From: Clostridium sp. MD294
GTDB lineage: Bacteria > Bacillota > Clostridia > Lachnospirales > Anaerotignaceae
Direction: 5' to 3'
DNA: 64,000 bases
NCBI RefSeq assembly: GCF_000364165.2
Contig: NZ_CP097810.1
Coordinates: forward strand, 372,001-436,000
Shown here: positions 26,098 through 35,486 of the stretch, in pieces
How the letters are laid out: each line of letters starts with the position of its first letter
How positions within the stretch are numbered: the first letter of the stretch is position 1
Position numbers and translations under genes: made by a program
The notes under the pieces: model-generated
The model's input: only the letters and a program-made list of their open reading frames with translations
Told to the model about the DNA's origin: nothing
Database searches by the model: none

Positions 26098-28872
26098 TTA
26101 TATTTCTATTGTGATATAACTGCCTCCTATCATTGCTTTTTTTACAACAATCTGTTTTTCAATACGCTCTTTTATTTCTGAAATATGAGAAATAATACCT
26201 ATTATTCTATTTCCTTCTGTCAAATGATGAAGTACATTGATGGCTTGGTTAAGCGACTCTTCATCTAAAGAGCCAAACCCTTCATCAATAAACATAGCAT
26301 CTATTTGTATACCTCCAGCACATGATTGTATTTCGTCAGAAAGACCCAATGCAAGAGAAAGTGAAGCTTTAAAAGCTTCTCCTCCAGATAATGTTTTTAC
26401 ACTACGTTCTGAACCATTATAGTGGTCAATAACATTTAATTCCAAACCACTTTGACTAACACGATTTTCTGCATCTACTTTTCTTTTTAATTCATACTGG
26501 CCATTACTCATTATCATAAATCTAACATTTGCCTTTGCTATTATTCTTTCAAAATAGTTCATTTGTATATATGTTTCCAGCATTATTTTATCTTTTCCTG
26601 TAATTTTTCCATTTACAGTATCTGATAAGCTTTTTACAAAATAATACTCTTTTTCTATTTTTTCTATTTCATTACCATATTTTTGTATCTCATAAAGTAT
26701 TTTTTGATTAGAAGTATATTGCACATTTATATTATCTATATGATATTGTGTATCATTTTTTACTATAGTAAGTTGTTTTTGTTTTTGAAGTAACTGTTCT
26801 ATATCTAATTCTATATCATTTGAAATTTGTTTTTCTAATGTGTCTATTGCTATTTTTTGTTGTTCTACTAATGCAGTACAACTTTCAAATTCCATTTGTG
26901 TTTGCTGTATTTTTTGCTCTATATCACTTTTTTCTTTTTTCATTTCTAAAATTTTAGCAGAAGCAACTTTTTTATTTTCATATTTTAAATTACTTTTTAG
27001 CTTTGCTATTTGTATAGTAATATTTTCTATTTCTTTTTGTAAAATAATACTATCTCTTTCTGCTTTTTGTAATTTTTCTGTCATTTGTAATTGTTTTTTT
27101 TCATTTTGTTCTATACTTTTTTCTGAAGAAATTTTTTGTTTTATTTCGTCATTAATTTGTTGTATATGACATTGTATTGCATTAATTTGTTCTGTGCTTT
27201 GCTTTCCTTTTTGTTCTATTATCATTGAAATATCTGAAAAAGGACATTTTCCAATTACTTTTTCTGATTTGACTACAATATTTTGGTATAATGTTTCTAC
27301 TCTTCCTTTTATTTCTCCTGCATTTATACTAAAATAAGACATTTCTTTTTCAAAATTCGTAATATCATTTTTAAAATTTTCTAATTCTTCTCTACTAGGT
27401 GCTTTTTCAGTCATTTTTGCAATTTCAGGGTGTTCTATAGAACCACAAACAGGACATTTTTTTCCTTTTTGCAATTTAGATGCTAATATTCCTGCTTGTT
27501 CATCAAAAAATGCTCTTTCCATTAGAATTAACTGCTGTTTTTTGTCTTCACAAATTGATGCTGTTTTTTCATATTTTTGCTGTGCTATATGAAATTGCTT
27601 TATTGTAGTATCATACTTTTTAATAGAACTAAAAATTTCTCTATAAATTTCTCTTGTGGTTTCTAGTTCTTTTTTTTCTGCTTCTAGCTTTGACTGTATT
27701 GTTTCTATGTCTTTTAGTGCATTGACTGTTTGTTTTTCATTGAATAGCACTTGTTCTATTTGCTTTAATTTTAAAGTATCATTTTCTATATATTGTTTTA
27801 ATATTTTCATATTTTGGTGGTATTGATTTATTGTATCATTCCATCTATCTAGTTCATCATAATCTGTTAATTTATTATTTTCTGTTTCAATGATAACTGC
27901 TAATTCCTCTATTTTTGGTGATTGCATTTGAGCCATTTCTACATTCTGTTTTAACTGATATAATAGTGGCTGTTTTTGTTCTAATATATTTTTTGCTCTT
28001 TGTATATCTTTTTTCGCTTTTGAAATATTTTCTGCTTTTCCTAACAATTTATTTACTTTTTCTAATTTGTTTTCTATCTCTTCAAAATGATTTTTTAAAA
28101 CAGTCAACTCCTCTTGTTGTTTCATAATGATTTTTTGTGCTAAATCAGTCACTTCTTCTATAGAAGCTATTGTGTTGTTTGACTGTAAATTACTTAAAGG
28201 AATATAAAAATCATCTTTCTCATTACAGCAAATATTTTTTACATATCTTACAATATTTTTATTCATATCATCATATTGTTGTTTTAAAATATTTGCTTCC
28301 TCTTTTATTTTTTCTTGAAATAAAAAATAAGGTTTTGTATTAAATATTTCTCTAAATATTTTGCTACGCTCTTCCGTTTTAGAAAGAAGTAATTTTAAAA
28401 AATCTCCCTGTGCAATCATAGCAATTTGTATAAATTGATTTCTGTCAATTCCTATTAACTCTATTACTGCTTTTGTAACTTCTTTTGATTTTGTAATAGG
28501 TGTTCTATCGTCAGGAAATGTCAACACTGCATCTGCTTTTTGTGTTGTAAATCCTTCTCCTTTTTCTCTTTTTCTGATATATTCTGGATTTCTATAAATA
28601 TGATATTGCTTTTTCTGATATAAAAAAGTAAATTCTACATAAGTAGGGGTGTCCTCTTTAGCATATTTACTGCGAAACATATTTGCTTCTCTTACATTAC
28701 CACTAGCTTCACCATAAAGAGCAAATGTAATAGCGTCAAATATAGTTGTTTTACCTGCACCTGTATCTCCAGTAATCAAATATAATCCTTTTTCTCCTAA
28801 TTTCTCAAAATCAATATTCACTTTCTCTGCATAAGGTCCAAAAGCCGATATTGTTAATTTTACTGGCTTCAC
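26098..28872 (-). CDS. sbcC: Exonuclease subunit SbcC (Rad50-like ATPase)
   Basis: A 924-residue SMC-like ATPase of the SbcCD nuclease, which opens hairpins and trims DNA ends during repair. Walker A G-D-T-G-A-G-K-T-T is at about residues 35-43, long coiled coils flank a zinc hook C-P-V-C (473-476), and the C-terminal lobe has the ABC signature T-L-S-G-G-E-A-F and Walker B with M-F-I-D-E-G-F-G-S-L-D. The GTG start overlaps the SbcD stop by 4 bp (GTGA) and has AGGTGG just upstream, so translation is coupled. All essential motifs are intact. Confidence 0.96.
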   Translation of the reverse strand: MKPVKLTISAFGPYAEKVNIDFEKLGEKGLYLITGDTGAGKTTIFDAITFALYGEASGNVREANMFRSKYAKEDTPTYVEFTFLYQKKQYHIYRNPEYIRKREKGEGFTTQKADAVLTFPDDRTPITKSKEVTKAVIELIGIDRNQFIQIAMIAQGDFLKLLLSKTEERSKIFREIFNTKPYFLFQEKIKEEANILKQQYDDMNKNIVRYVKNICCNEKDDFYIPLSNLQSNNTIASIEEVTDLAQKIIMKQQEELTVLKNHFEEIENKLEKVNKLLGKAENISKAKKDIQRAKNILEQKQPLLYQLKQNVEMAQMQSPKIEELAVIIETENNKLTDYDELDRWNDTINQYHQNMKILKQYIENDTLKLKQIEQVLFNEKQTVNALKDIETIQSKLEAEKKELETTREIYREIFSSIKKYDTTIKQFHIAQQKYEKTASICEDKKQQLILMERAFFDEQAGILASKLQKGKKCPVCGSIEHPEIAKMTEKAPSREELENFKNDITNFEKEMSYFSINAGEIKGRVETLYQNIVVKSEKVIGKCPFSDISMIIEQKGKQSTEQINAIQCHIQQINDEIKQKISSEKSIEQNEKKQLQMTEKLQKAERDSIILQKEIENITIQIAKLKSNLKYENKKVASAKILEMKKEKSDIEQKIQQTQMEFESCTALVEQQKIAIDTLEKQISNDIELDIEQLLQKQKQLTIVKNDTQYHIDNINVQYTSNQKILYEIQKYGNEIEKIEKEYYFVKSLSDTVNGKITGKDKIMLETYIQMNYFERIIAKANVRFMIMSNGQYELKRKVDAENRVSQSGLELNVIDHYNGSERSVKTLSGGEAFKASLSLALGLSDEIQSCAGGIQIDAMFIDEGFGSLDEESLNQAINVLHHLTEGNRIIGIISHISEIKERIEKQIVVKKAMIGGSYITIEI

Positions 28873-30005
28873 AGTTCCACCTCCCATATTTTTTCCATAA
28901 TGCGAGCAGAAAATACTGTTTGTTGTTCTGTCATAGCACAGTTGTTTTGTGCTTCATAAAACTGCTGTAGTAATTGTAAAGGTGTTTTGTTTTCTATATT
29001 TTCTGTTACAGGAACTGTTTGATTATTTTGTGTTCTTTTATTGTTATAATCTAATCGCATAATATTGGGATAAATGCTTCGAAGTTTTGCAATAGCATCT
29101 ATAATATCTTGTTCATCTTTCAATATAATGTGCATATAATTTTGTACATTAATATTTTTATAATAACATAAAGAAGTAATTTCTTGATAATATCCTTCTA
29201 TTTCACACATATCTCTTTGAGGTATTAACTCTATTTTTTCAATAGAAACATTATTTTTTTGTTTTAATGTTACTATTGTAACAGATTTTTTGTGATTTAC
29301 TTCTGAAAAAGAATATTTTAAAGGTGTACCACAATAACGTATTGTTTCACGCCCTACATACTGTGGTTTATGTATATGCCCCAAAGCAACATAGTCAAAA
29401 TCACTAAAAACATCTGCATCTACATTGTCAATTTCTCCCACAGAAATATCCTCTGAATTACTTTTTTCCGCTCCTGTTACAAATTGATGAGCAATTAATA
29501 TATTTCTTCTATTTTTATTGATATTCATATTCTCTATTACTATCTTTACAGCATCATTATAAGAGTTAATTTCTACATTACTATAAAAGGGTCTTACTGT
29601 AGCAGGTTTTATAAATGGTAGCATATATATTGCTATTTCACCATACTCATCTTTTAATATAATTTCATTGACATTTCCGTCAAATACAGGGGAAAAATAA
29701 ACACTACTTTGTTTCATTAATTCTGCTCCGAAAGCAATTCTCTCTGCTGCATCATGATTTCCACTGATAACAAATACAGGTATATTCTTTTTTGCTATTT
29801 TAGTTAAAAAATCATCAAATACTTGTACTGCTTCTTTTGGTGGTATTGATTTATCATAAATATCTCCCGCAATACACACACCATTTACATTTTGCTGTTC
29901 TATAATGGAAATAATTTTTTCAAAAATATATTTTTGGTCTTCTAACATAGAAAATTCATTTACTTTTTTACCAATATGTAAATCTGATAAATGTATAAAT
30001 TTCAT
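28869..30005 (-). CDS. sbcD: Exonuclease subunit SbcD (Mre11-like nuclease)
   Basis: A 378-residue calcineurin-like phosphoesterase, the nuclease subunit paired with SbcC. The metal-binding motifs are H-L-S-D-L-H-I-G-K at residues 4-12, I-A-G-D-I-Y-D, V-I-S-G-N-H-D, L-I-A-H-Q-F and A-L-G-H-I-H-K-P. The C-terminal part forms the capping and SbcC-binding region. The ATG at 30005 has GAGGAG four bases upstream; the ATG 12 bp earlier would contain that site and is rejected. It begins 13 bp after tex. Confidence 0.95.
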   Translation of the reverse strand: MKFIHLSDLHIGKKVNEFSMLEDQKYIFEKIISIIEQQNVNGVCIAGDIYDKSIPPKEAVQVFDDFLTKIAKKNIPVFVISGNHDAAERIAFGAELMKQSSVYFSPVFDGNVNEIILKDEYGEIAIYMLPFIKPATVRPFYSNVEINSYNDAVKIVIENMNINKNRRNILIAHQFVTGAEKSNSEDISVGEIDNVDADVFSDFDYVALGHIHKPQYVGRETIRYCGTPLKYSFSEVNHKKSVTIVTLKQKNNVSIEKIELIPQRDMCEIEGYYQEITSLCYYKNINVQNYMHIILKDEQDIIDAIAKLRSIYPNIMRLDYNNKRTQNNQTVPVTENIENKTPLQLLQQFYEAQNNCAMTEQQTVFSARIMEKIWEVEL

Positions 30006-30018
30006 AATACTCCTCATT

Positions 30019-32172
30019 TTATTGTTGTATATTTTTCATAGTTAATGATATTCTTTTTTTAGCCATATCTACATTAAGCACTTTTACCTGCACAATGTCT
30101 CCAACACTTACTGCTTCTAGAGGGTGTTTAATATATTTTTCAGATAATTCTGAAATATGTACTAATCCATCTTGATGTACACCAATATCTACAAAAACAC
30201 CAAAATCAATAACATTTCTTACTGTTCCTTTTAATACCATATCTGTTTTTAAATCTTCCATAGACAAAACATCACTTCTTAATACTGGCAAAGGCATTTC
30301 CTCACGAGGGTCACGTCCTGGTTTTTCTAACTCTTTTATAATATCTTCTAATGTAGGTACACCAATACCTAATTCTTCTGCTGTTTTTTCTTTAGAAAAT
30401 ATTTTTTGAGAAATATTTTTGACATTCTTTTTTTGTACATCTTCTAATGTATAACCTATTGTTTTTAAAAGTGCTTCTGCTGCTTTATAACTTTCTGGAT
30501 GTACTCCTGTATTATCTAAAACCGTTTCACTTTCTGGTATTCTCAAAAAACCTGCACATTGTTCAAATGCTTTTGGTCCTAATTTTGGTACTTTTAAAAG
30601 CTCTTTTCTTGTTTTAAATTTTCCGTTTTCTTCTCTATATTTTAATATATTTTTTGCTACAGCATTGCTTACTCCTGCTACATAAGAGAGTAATGAAGGA
30701 GAAGCTGTATTCAAATCTACGCCAACGGCATTTACACAGCTTTCTACTACACCACCTAATGCTTCTCCTAATCTTTTTTGGTTCATATCGTGCTGATATT
30801 GTCCTACACCTATAGATTTAGGGTCTATTTTAACAAGTTCTGCAAGAGGGTCCTGCAAACGGCGACCTATAGAAACTGCACTTCTTAATGCAACATCAAA
30901 TTCAGGAAATTCTTCTGCTCCCAATTTAGAAGCAGAATATACAGATGCTCCAGCTTCATTTACAATAACATAAAAAACAGCTCTATCTATTGCCTTCAAC
31001 AATGTTTCCGCTACAAAAATTTCTGACTCTCTGGAAGCAGTACCATTTCCTATAGCAATAACATCTACATGATATTTTTCAATCATATCTTTTAATTTGT
31101 TTTTTGCTTCTTCTGTTTTCTTTTGAGGTGCTGTAGGGTACACAACAGCAGTATCTAATGTTTTTCCTGTTTGGTCAATTACAGCAATTTTACAGCCTGT
31201 CCTGAAAGCAGGGTCTAATGCTAATACTACTTTATCTTTAATAGGAGGTTGTAATAAAAGTTGTTTTAAATTTTCACGGAACACTTTTATTGCATTTTCT
31301 TCTGCTTGTTCTGTCATATCATTTCGTATTTCTCTTTCTAAAGAAGGAGAAATCAGTCTTTTATAACTATCTGCTATAACTTCTTGTAATATTTCTCTTG
31401 TATTGCTATTTTTTATAATAATTTTATAAGCTAGCTTTTGAAGTAAAACATTTTCGTCTTCTAAAGCAATTTTTACTGTTAAAAAGTCTTCTTTTTCTCC
31501 TCTATTAATTGCTAGTACTCTATGTCCTGCTACTTTTTTAATAGGTTCTTTAAAATCATAATACATTTCATATACAGATTGTGCTGTTTCATCACTTGCT
31601 TTTGCAGTTAAAAATCCGTTTTTTACGGTTTCTGTTCTGAGCATTTTTCTCAAATCTGCATCATCAGAAATACGCTCTGCAATAATATCTTTTGCACCAG
31701 AAAGAGCATCTTCTATTGTTTCAACGCCTTTTTCTGCATCAATAAATTCTTTTGCCATATTTTCTATACTATCTGGAACAATTTGAAGCCATATCAAATC
31801 TGCAAGAGGCTCTAAACCTTTCTCTTTTGCAATCGTTGCTCTTGTACGACGTTTTGGACGGAAAGGACGATAAATATCTTCTATTTCTGTCATTGTTTCA
31901 GCTAAAGAAAGTTTTTGCTCTAACTCTTCTGTCATATTTCCTTGCTCTGTAATGATATTTTTGACTTGCTGTCTTTTTTCTTCTAAATTACGTAAATAGT
32001 AAAGCCTTTCTGATAAAGAACGCAATACTTGGTCATCTAATGAACCTGTCATTTCCTTTCTATAACGAGCAATAAAAGGTATTGTATTACCTTCATCTAT
32101 AAGTTTTATTACATTTTCTACTTGTGTTTGTTTTAGTTCAAATTCTTGCTGTAATTTTAATTGTATATCCAT
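30019..32172 (-). CDS. tex: Tex-family S1 RNA-binding protein
   Basis: A 717-residue Tex/YdcI homologue, related to eukaryotic Spt6 and linked to transcription and RNA handling. Order of parts: N-terminal helical domain, YqgF/RNase H-like fold with L-A-L-D-P-A-F-R-T-G-C-K (about 317-328), helix-hairpin-helix pair (for example around 490-560 with N-T-A-S and L-L-x-V-P-x-L-G-P), and C-terminal S1 domain (about 640-715) with R-N-V-I-D-F-G-V-F-V-D-I-G. It starts 9 bp after the metallo-hydrolase and precedes sbcD by 13 bp, so it is part of one four-gene operon. Confidence 0.95.
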   Translation of the reverse strand: MDIQLKLQQEFELKQTQVENVIKLIDEGNTIPFIARYRKEMTGSLDDQVLRSLSERLYYLRNLEEKRQQVKNIITEQGNMTEELEQKLSLAETMTEIEDIYRPFRPKRRTRATIAKEKGLEPLADLIWLQIVPDSIENMAKEFIDAEKGVETIEDALSGAKDIIAERISDDADLRKMLRTETVKNGFLTAKASDETAQSVYEMYYDFKEPIKKVAGHRVLAINRGEKEDFLTVKIALEDENVLLQKLAYKIIIKNSNTREILQEVIADSYKRLISPSLEREIRNDMTEQAEENAIKVFRENLKQLLLQPPIKDKVVLALDPAFRTGCKIAVIDQTGKTLDTAVVYPTAPQKKTEEAKNKLKDMIEKYHVDVIAIGNGTASRESEIFVAETLLKAIDRAVFYVIVNEAGASVYSASKLGAEEFPEFDVALRSAVSIGRRLQDPLAELVKIDPKSIGVGQYQHDMNQKRLGEALGGVVESCVNAVGVDLNTASPSLLSYVAGVSNAVAKNILKYREENGKFKTRKELLKVPKLGPKAFEQCAGFLRIPESETVLDNTGVHPESYKAAEALLKTIGYTLEDVQKKNVKNISQKIFSKEKTAEELGIGVPTLEDIIKELEKPGRDPREEMPLPVLRSDVLSMEDLKTDMVLKGTVRNVIDFGVFVDIGVHQDGLVHISELSEKYIKHPLEAVSVGDIVQVKVLNVDMAKKRISLTMKNIQQ

Positions 32173-32181
32173 TGTTTCCTC

Positions 32182-33216
32182 CTATTTGTTTTCTGATAAA
32201 TCAATTTTACTTTTACACTTTTCAGCACTATAAAGCAAACGATATTGATTAACATTTCCCTCTATTTTTTCAGCTACATGAATTGCAATTAAATAATCTA
32301 AATGTGCCATTGTTTCACCTACTGCAAACCATCTTTGTGTAATAGGAAAATCTTCCCAGCACTTTCCTCTCATAGACCATTTCATAAATGAAGCCGTTTG
32401 ATATGCTGTTAAATTTTGTTTTTTGGCTAATATATCAATGGTATCTTCTAAACGCATTTTATGATGCAATAATATTTGATCTATCCTTTCATAAACATTA
32501 ATATCATTTTTTCTATGAGCGGGAAGTGCTAATTGTATAGGTATTTTTTTTATTTTATGGAGACTTTGTATATAATCTTCTAGAGAATTTTTTATCCCTA
32601 TCCATGATGTAACATTAGGTGTAATATCAAATAAAATATGGTCTGCTGTAAATAATATTTTTTCTTTTTCTATATAAAGGCACATTTGTCCCGGCGTATG
32701 TCCTGGCACAAATATTGCCTGTAATGTGCAATCACCAATTTTTATAGTGTCACCATCATTTAATGTAGTTGCTTCAAAAACACCACTAGGTGCAAAACTA
32801 CGTGCTGGATTTGTATTTCGTAATGCTGTAGTATATTCTTTTGGAAAACCTTCTTGTTCAAATTTTTGTTCTGTTTTAAGCCACATATCTCCTGTTGTAG
32901 TTTCTACAAAATAATCATAGTCTACTTTTCCCATATAAACATTACATTTTTTGTTTTTTGTTAATTCATAAACTAATCCTACATGGTCAGAATGTAAATG
33001 TGTTAAAAAAAGAGAAATCTGTTCTACATCTATTTCTAATTCTTTCATTCCACATTCTAAAGCTTGTTTACATTCAGGTCTGTTAAATCCTGTATCAATC
33101 ATCAATGTTTCATTGCCTGATTTTAGTACATAACAATTTAAATTTTTTAAAGGATTATCTGGCAAAGGAACATATATTTGATATATAGCAGGTACATCAT
33201 TTATTTTTATTATCAA
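32182..33216 (-). CDS. MBL-fold metallo-hydrolase
   Basis: A 344-residue metallo-beta-lactamase-fold hydrolase. The metal-binding motif T-H-L-H-S-D-H-V-G is at about residues 72-80, a second ligand region F-V-P-G-H-T-P-G-Q-M and the third F-T-A-D-H-I-L-F follow, and the C-terminus has the late L-P-A-H-R-K. This is the glyoxalase-II-like subgroup, whose members hydrolyse thioesters or other esters; the substrate is unknown. The C-terminal about 90 residues form a helical extension of the type seen in bacterial MBL hydrolases of this length. The start is TTG with AAAGGAG 10 bp upstream. It is the first gene of the tex-sbcDC operon. Confidence 0.82.
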   Translation of the reverse strand: MIIKINDVPAIYQIYVPLPDNPLKNLNCYVLKSGNETLMIDTGFNRPECKQALECGMKELEIDVEQISLFLTHLHSDHVGLVYELTKNKKCNVYMGKVDYDYFVETTTGDMWLKTEQKFEQEGFPKEYTTALRNTNPARSFAPSGVFEATTLNDGDTIKIGDCTLQAIFVPGHTPGQMCLYIEKEKILFTADHILFDITPNVTSWIGIKNSLEDYIQSLHKIKKIPIQLALPAHRKNDINVYERIDQILLHHKMRLEDTIDILAKKQNLTAYQTASFMKWSMRGKCWEDFPITQRWFAVGETMAHLDYLIAIHVAEKIEGNVNQYRLLYSAEKCKSKIDLSENK

Positions 33217-33251
33217 AAAATCAACTCTCCTTTTACAATATGTTACATTTT

Positions 33252-33280
33252 ATTATATGTTTTTTTACTGCAATTCTCAA
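33252..33280 (-). promoter_or_regulatory. Promoter of the MBL-tex-sbcDC operon
   Basis: Minus strand TTGAGA (33275-33280), a 17-bp spacer and TATAAT (33252-33257), 36 bp before the TTG start at 33216. Confidence 0.7.
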
Positions 33281-33323
33281 CTAGGAAAATATATTCTTTT
33301 TTTAAATATTATAAATTTTTTGC

Positions 33324-33352
33324 TTGAAAAATAAAAAAAATTATATTATAAT
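33324..33352 (+). promoter_or_regulatory. Promoter upstream of the DUF2798-like gene and its leader
   Basis: TTGAAA (33324-33329), a 17-bp spacer and TATAAT (33347-33352). The predicted start near 33359 gives a short leader that runs into a terminator hairpin before the gene. Confidence 0.75.
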
Positions 33353-33391
33353 TTATTGTAAAAAATATCAAATAAACGCGTAAAATTGTTC

Positions 33392-33427
33392 AGCGTAAAG
33401 TCATATCGGCTTTACGCTTGTTTTTTT
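33392..33427 (+). terminator. Leader terminator (attenuator or small-RNA end) before the DUF2798-like gene
   Basis: A perfect 9-bp stem AGCGTAAAG/CTTTACGCT with a 9-base loop, followed by TG and seven Ts. It lies about 35 bp after the predicted transcription start and ends 27 bp before the start codon. A second GCGTAAA copy at 33378-33384 could compete for the same 3' arm. Confidence 0.7.
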
Positions 33428-33453
33428 ATGCAAAAAAAGGAGAGAATAAAATA

Positions 33454-33951
33454 ATGGACTTTTACATGAAATTACCAAGAAACAAAAAAGAATTTGCAAT
33501 TTTTATAGCTGTCATATCAATATTGTCTGTCAACATTATTGCACCACTCATTACTTGTTTTGAAGCAGGATTTCATCTGTATATTTGGACTGATGTTTTA
33601 AATGTTATTCCTTTTATATGGGTGAGTGTTATTTTTTTCGTACTATTAACATATAAACCTGCTGAATGGCTTACAGAAAAAATTGTTCAAAAAGGTGATA
33701 GTTTCCAATCCCATATTATTATAAATATATTATGTACTGTATTTTTAATGTCTATATTTTTAACAGTAGTAGGCACTTGGATAGGAAGCAGACAAATTAG
33801 TATTGAACCAATAAAGTCCTTTTTTTATAAATGGCCTCGCAATTTTTCCATTTCTTTCGCAGTAGAACTTTTCATTGCACAGCCTATTGCAAGATTTATT
33901 CTATTAAAATTACATCAGCAAAATGATAAAATTGATATTATAAAATCATAA
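33454..33951 (+). CDS. DUF2798-like membrane protein
   Basis: A 165-residue protein with four membrane segments arranged as two similar two-helix units (about residues 12-62 and 82-150). The first unit, with K-L-P-R-N-K-K-E-F and N-I-I-A-P-L-I-T-C-F-E, resembles DUF2798, a family of unknown function often carried near stress or efflux genes. The ATG at 33454 has GGAGAG 9 bp upstream; an in-frame ATG 36 bp earlier lies next to the leader terminator and is less likely. Transcription must pass that terminator, so expression may be conditional. A terminator follows. Confidence 0.75.
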   Translation: MDFYMKLPRNKKEFAIFIAVISILSVNIIAPLITCFEAGFHLYIWTDVLNVIPFIWVSVIFFVLLTYKPAEWLTEKIVQKGDSFQSHIIINILCTVFLMSIFLTVVGTWIGSRQISIEPIKSFFYKWPRNFSISFAVELFIAQPIARFILLKLHQQNDKIDIIKS

Positions 33952-33975
33952 TTTTATATAGTATTTAAAATATTT

Positions 33976-34008
33976 ACCACTAATTTCATTGATTAGTGGT
34001 ATTGTTTT
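33976..34008 (+). terminator. Terminator after the DUF2798-like gene
   Basis: A perfect 9-bp stem ACCACTAAT/ATTAGTGGT followed by ATTGTTTTG. Confidence 0.7.
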
Positions 34009-34039
34009 GTAAGAATATTATCCATAGTATTAAAAAGTA

Positions 34040-34048
34040 TGATATAAT
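34040..34048 (+). promoter_or_regulatory. Extended -10 promoter of the darA operon
   Basis: TGA-TATAAT, 84 bp before darA; the -35 position (ATCCAT) is poor, as is common with extended -10 promoters. Confidence 0.5.
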
Positions 34049-34131
34049 AAACTACACTTAAATTCATAGAATGATAAAATAATCATTTTTATTAAAATAA
34101 AAGAATACACCAATATAGGAGGTTTTATATT

Positions 34132-34458
34132 ATGAAATTAATTGTTGCAATTATACAAGATGATGATGCAGGAAATGTAATAGGACACTTAAATGATGAC
34201 GGTTTTCAAGTAACACGTCTTTCTACAAAAGGTGGATTTTTGCGTTCTGGAAACACCACTATTTTAACAGGTGTAGAAGAAGAAAAAATTGAAAATGTAC
34301 TTCATATATTAGAAACAAATTGTAAAAGCAGAAATCAATTTACAACATTGCCTGCTCCTTATGGAAGTGTTCACGGATTTATGCCAAAACCTATTGAGGT
34401 ACGAGTTGGAGGAGCAACTGTATTTGTAATAGATGTAGAACAATTCCATAAATTTTAA
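34132..34458 (+). CDS. darA: Cyclic-di-AMP receptor, PII-like
   Basis: A 108-residue PII-like protein (DarA/PstA/YaaQ, DUF970) that binds c-di-AMP as a trimer. The family pattern is clear: M-K-L-I-V-A-I-I-Q-D-D-D at the start, F-Q-V-T-R-L-S-T-K-G-G-F-L-R-S-G-N-T-T in the nucleotide-binding loop and the C-terminal G-A-T-V-F-V-I-D-V-E-x-F. It implies c-di-AMP signalling in this organism. It is the first gene of a conserved Firmicutes cluster (darA, holB, ricT, trmN6, rsmI) that here lacks yaaR between darA and holB. The start follows AGGAGG. Confidence 0.96.
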   Translation: MKLIVAIIQDDDAGNVIGHLNDDGFQVTRLSTKGGFLRSGNTTILTGVEEEKIENVLHILETNCKSRNQFTTLPAPYGSVHGFMPKPIEVRVGGATVFVIDVEQFHKF

Positions 34459-34478
34459 TATTGACATAGGAGGGAAAT

Positions 34479-35486
34479 ATGTACACATTTGAAGAAATTA
34501 TAGGAAATGAACAAATGATAAAACAAATACAAAAATCTATACAAAAAAAACATATTTCTCATGCTTATATCATACAAGGAGAAGCAGGTACTGGCAAAAA
34601 GTTATTAGCGAATACTATTGCAAAAACAATGCAATGTGAAAAACAAAATATTACACCTTGCAATGAATGTACTAGCTGTCGTACATTTGACAGTAAAAAT
34701 CACCCTGATATATTTTATATAACATCAGAAAAAAATAAAAATAGTATTAGTATAGAAGATATTAGACAACAGCTTATTAAAAATATGGAAATCAAACAAT
34801 ATAAATATCCTTATAAAATATTTATTGTAGATAAAGCAGATACTATGACCATCGCAGCACAAAATGCCTTATTAAAAACATTAGAAGAACCACCTTATTA
34901 TGGCATGATATTTCTTTTAACAAATAATATAGATAAAATTTTACCTACTATATTATCTAGATGTGTTGTAATCAAATTACGTACTATTTCCACAGACAAA
35001 ATAGAGCAATATCTTTGTAATCATCATTTTGCAGAAAAAGAAAATGCGAGCATTTTTGCAGAATATGCCCAAGGAAGTATCGGAAAATCAATAGAAATAG
35101 CTACATCTGAAACATTTTCTACTATGAGAAATGATATTATACAAAAACTACTCTCTCTTTCTAAACAAAATGATGATTTATCAGAAGCAATTTTTATGGC
35201 GAAAGAATTAGAAACATATAAACAAAACCAGCAATTTTTAGATATTATGTATTTATGGTACAGAGATTTATTAGCATATATTAAATGTAATGATGAAAAA
35301 TATATTATACAAAAAGACCAGAAAAAAAATATTATTGCACAATCCAAAAAACAAAATGAAGCTGATATTATTGAAAAAATAAATGCAGTCTGGCAAGCAA
35401 AACAACAATTATCTGTTAACGGTAATTTTCAGCTTACTATGGAAGTGATGCTTATGAAACTAAAGGAGAGTTCAAAAATATGGTAG
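34479..35486 (+). CDS. holB: DNA polymerase III subunit delta'
   Basis: A 335-residue clamp-loader AAA+ subunit. The P-loop G-E-A-G-T-G-K-K is at residues 34-41, the zinc-binding cysteines follow (about 52-67: C, then C-N-E-C-T-S-C), and the family motif T-I-A-A-Q-N-A-L-L-K-T-L-E-E-P-P is near 125-140, with L-S-R-C sensor residues after it. The C-terminal third is divergent and helical. Its last 7 bp overlap the ricT start, so the two are translationally coupled. Confidence 0.94.
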   Translation: MYTFEEIIGNEQMIKQIQKSIQKKHISHAYIIQGEAGTGKKLLANTIAKTMQCEKQNITPCNECTSCRTFDSKNHPDIFYITSEKNKNSISIEDIRQQLIKNMEIKQYKYPYKIFIVDKADTMTIAAQNALLKTLEEPPYYGMIFLLTNNIDKILPTILSRCVVIKLRTISTDKIEQYLCNHHFAEKENASIFAEYAQGSIGKSIEIATSETFSTMRNDIIQKLLSLSKQNDDLSEAIFMAKELETYKQNQQFLDIMYLWYRDLLAYIKCNDEKYIIQKDQKKNIIAQSKKQNEADIIEKINAVWQAKQQLSVNGNFQLTMEVMLMKLKESSKIW

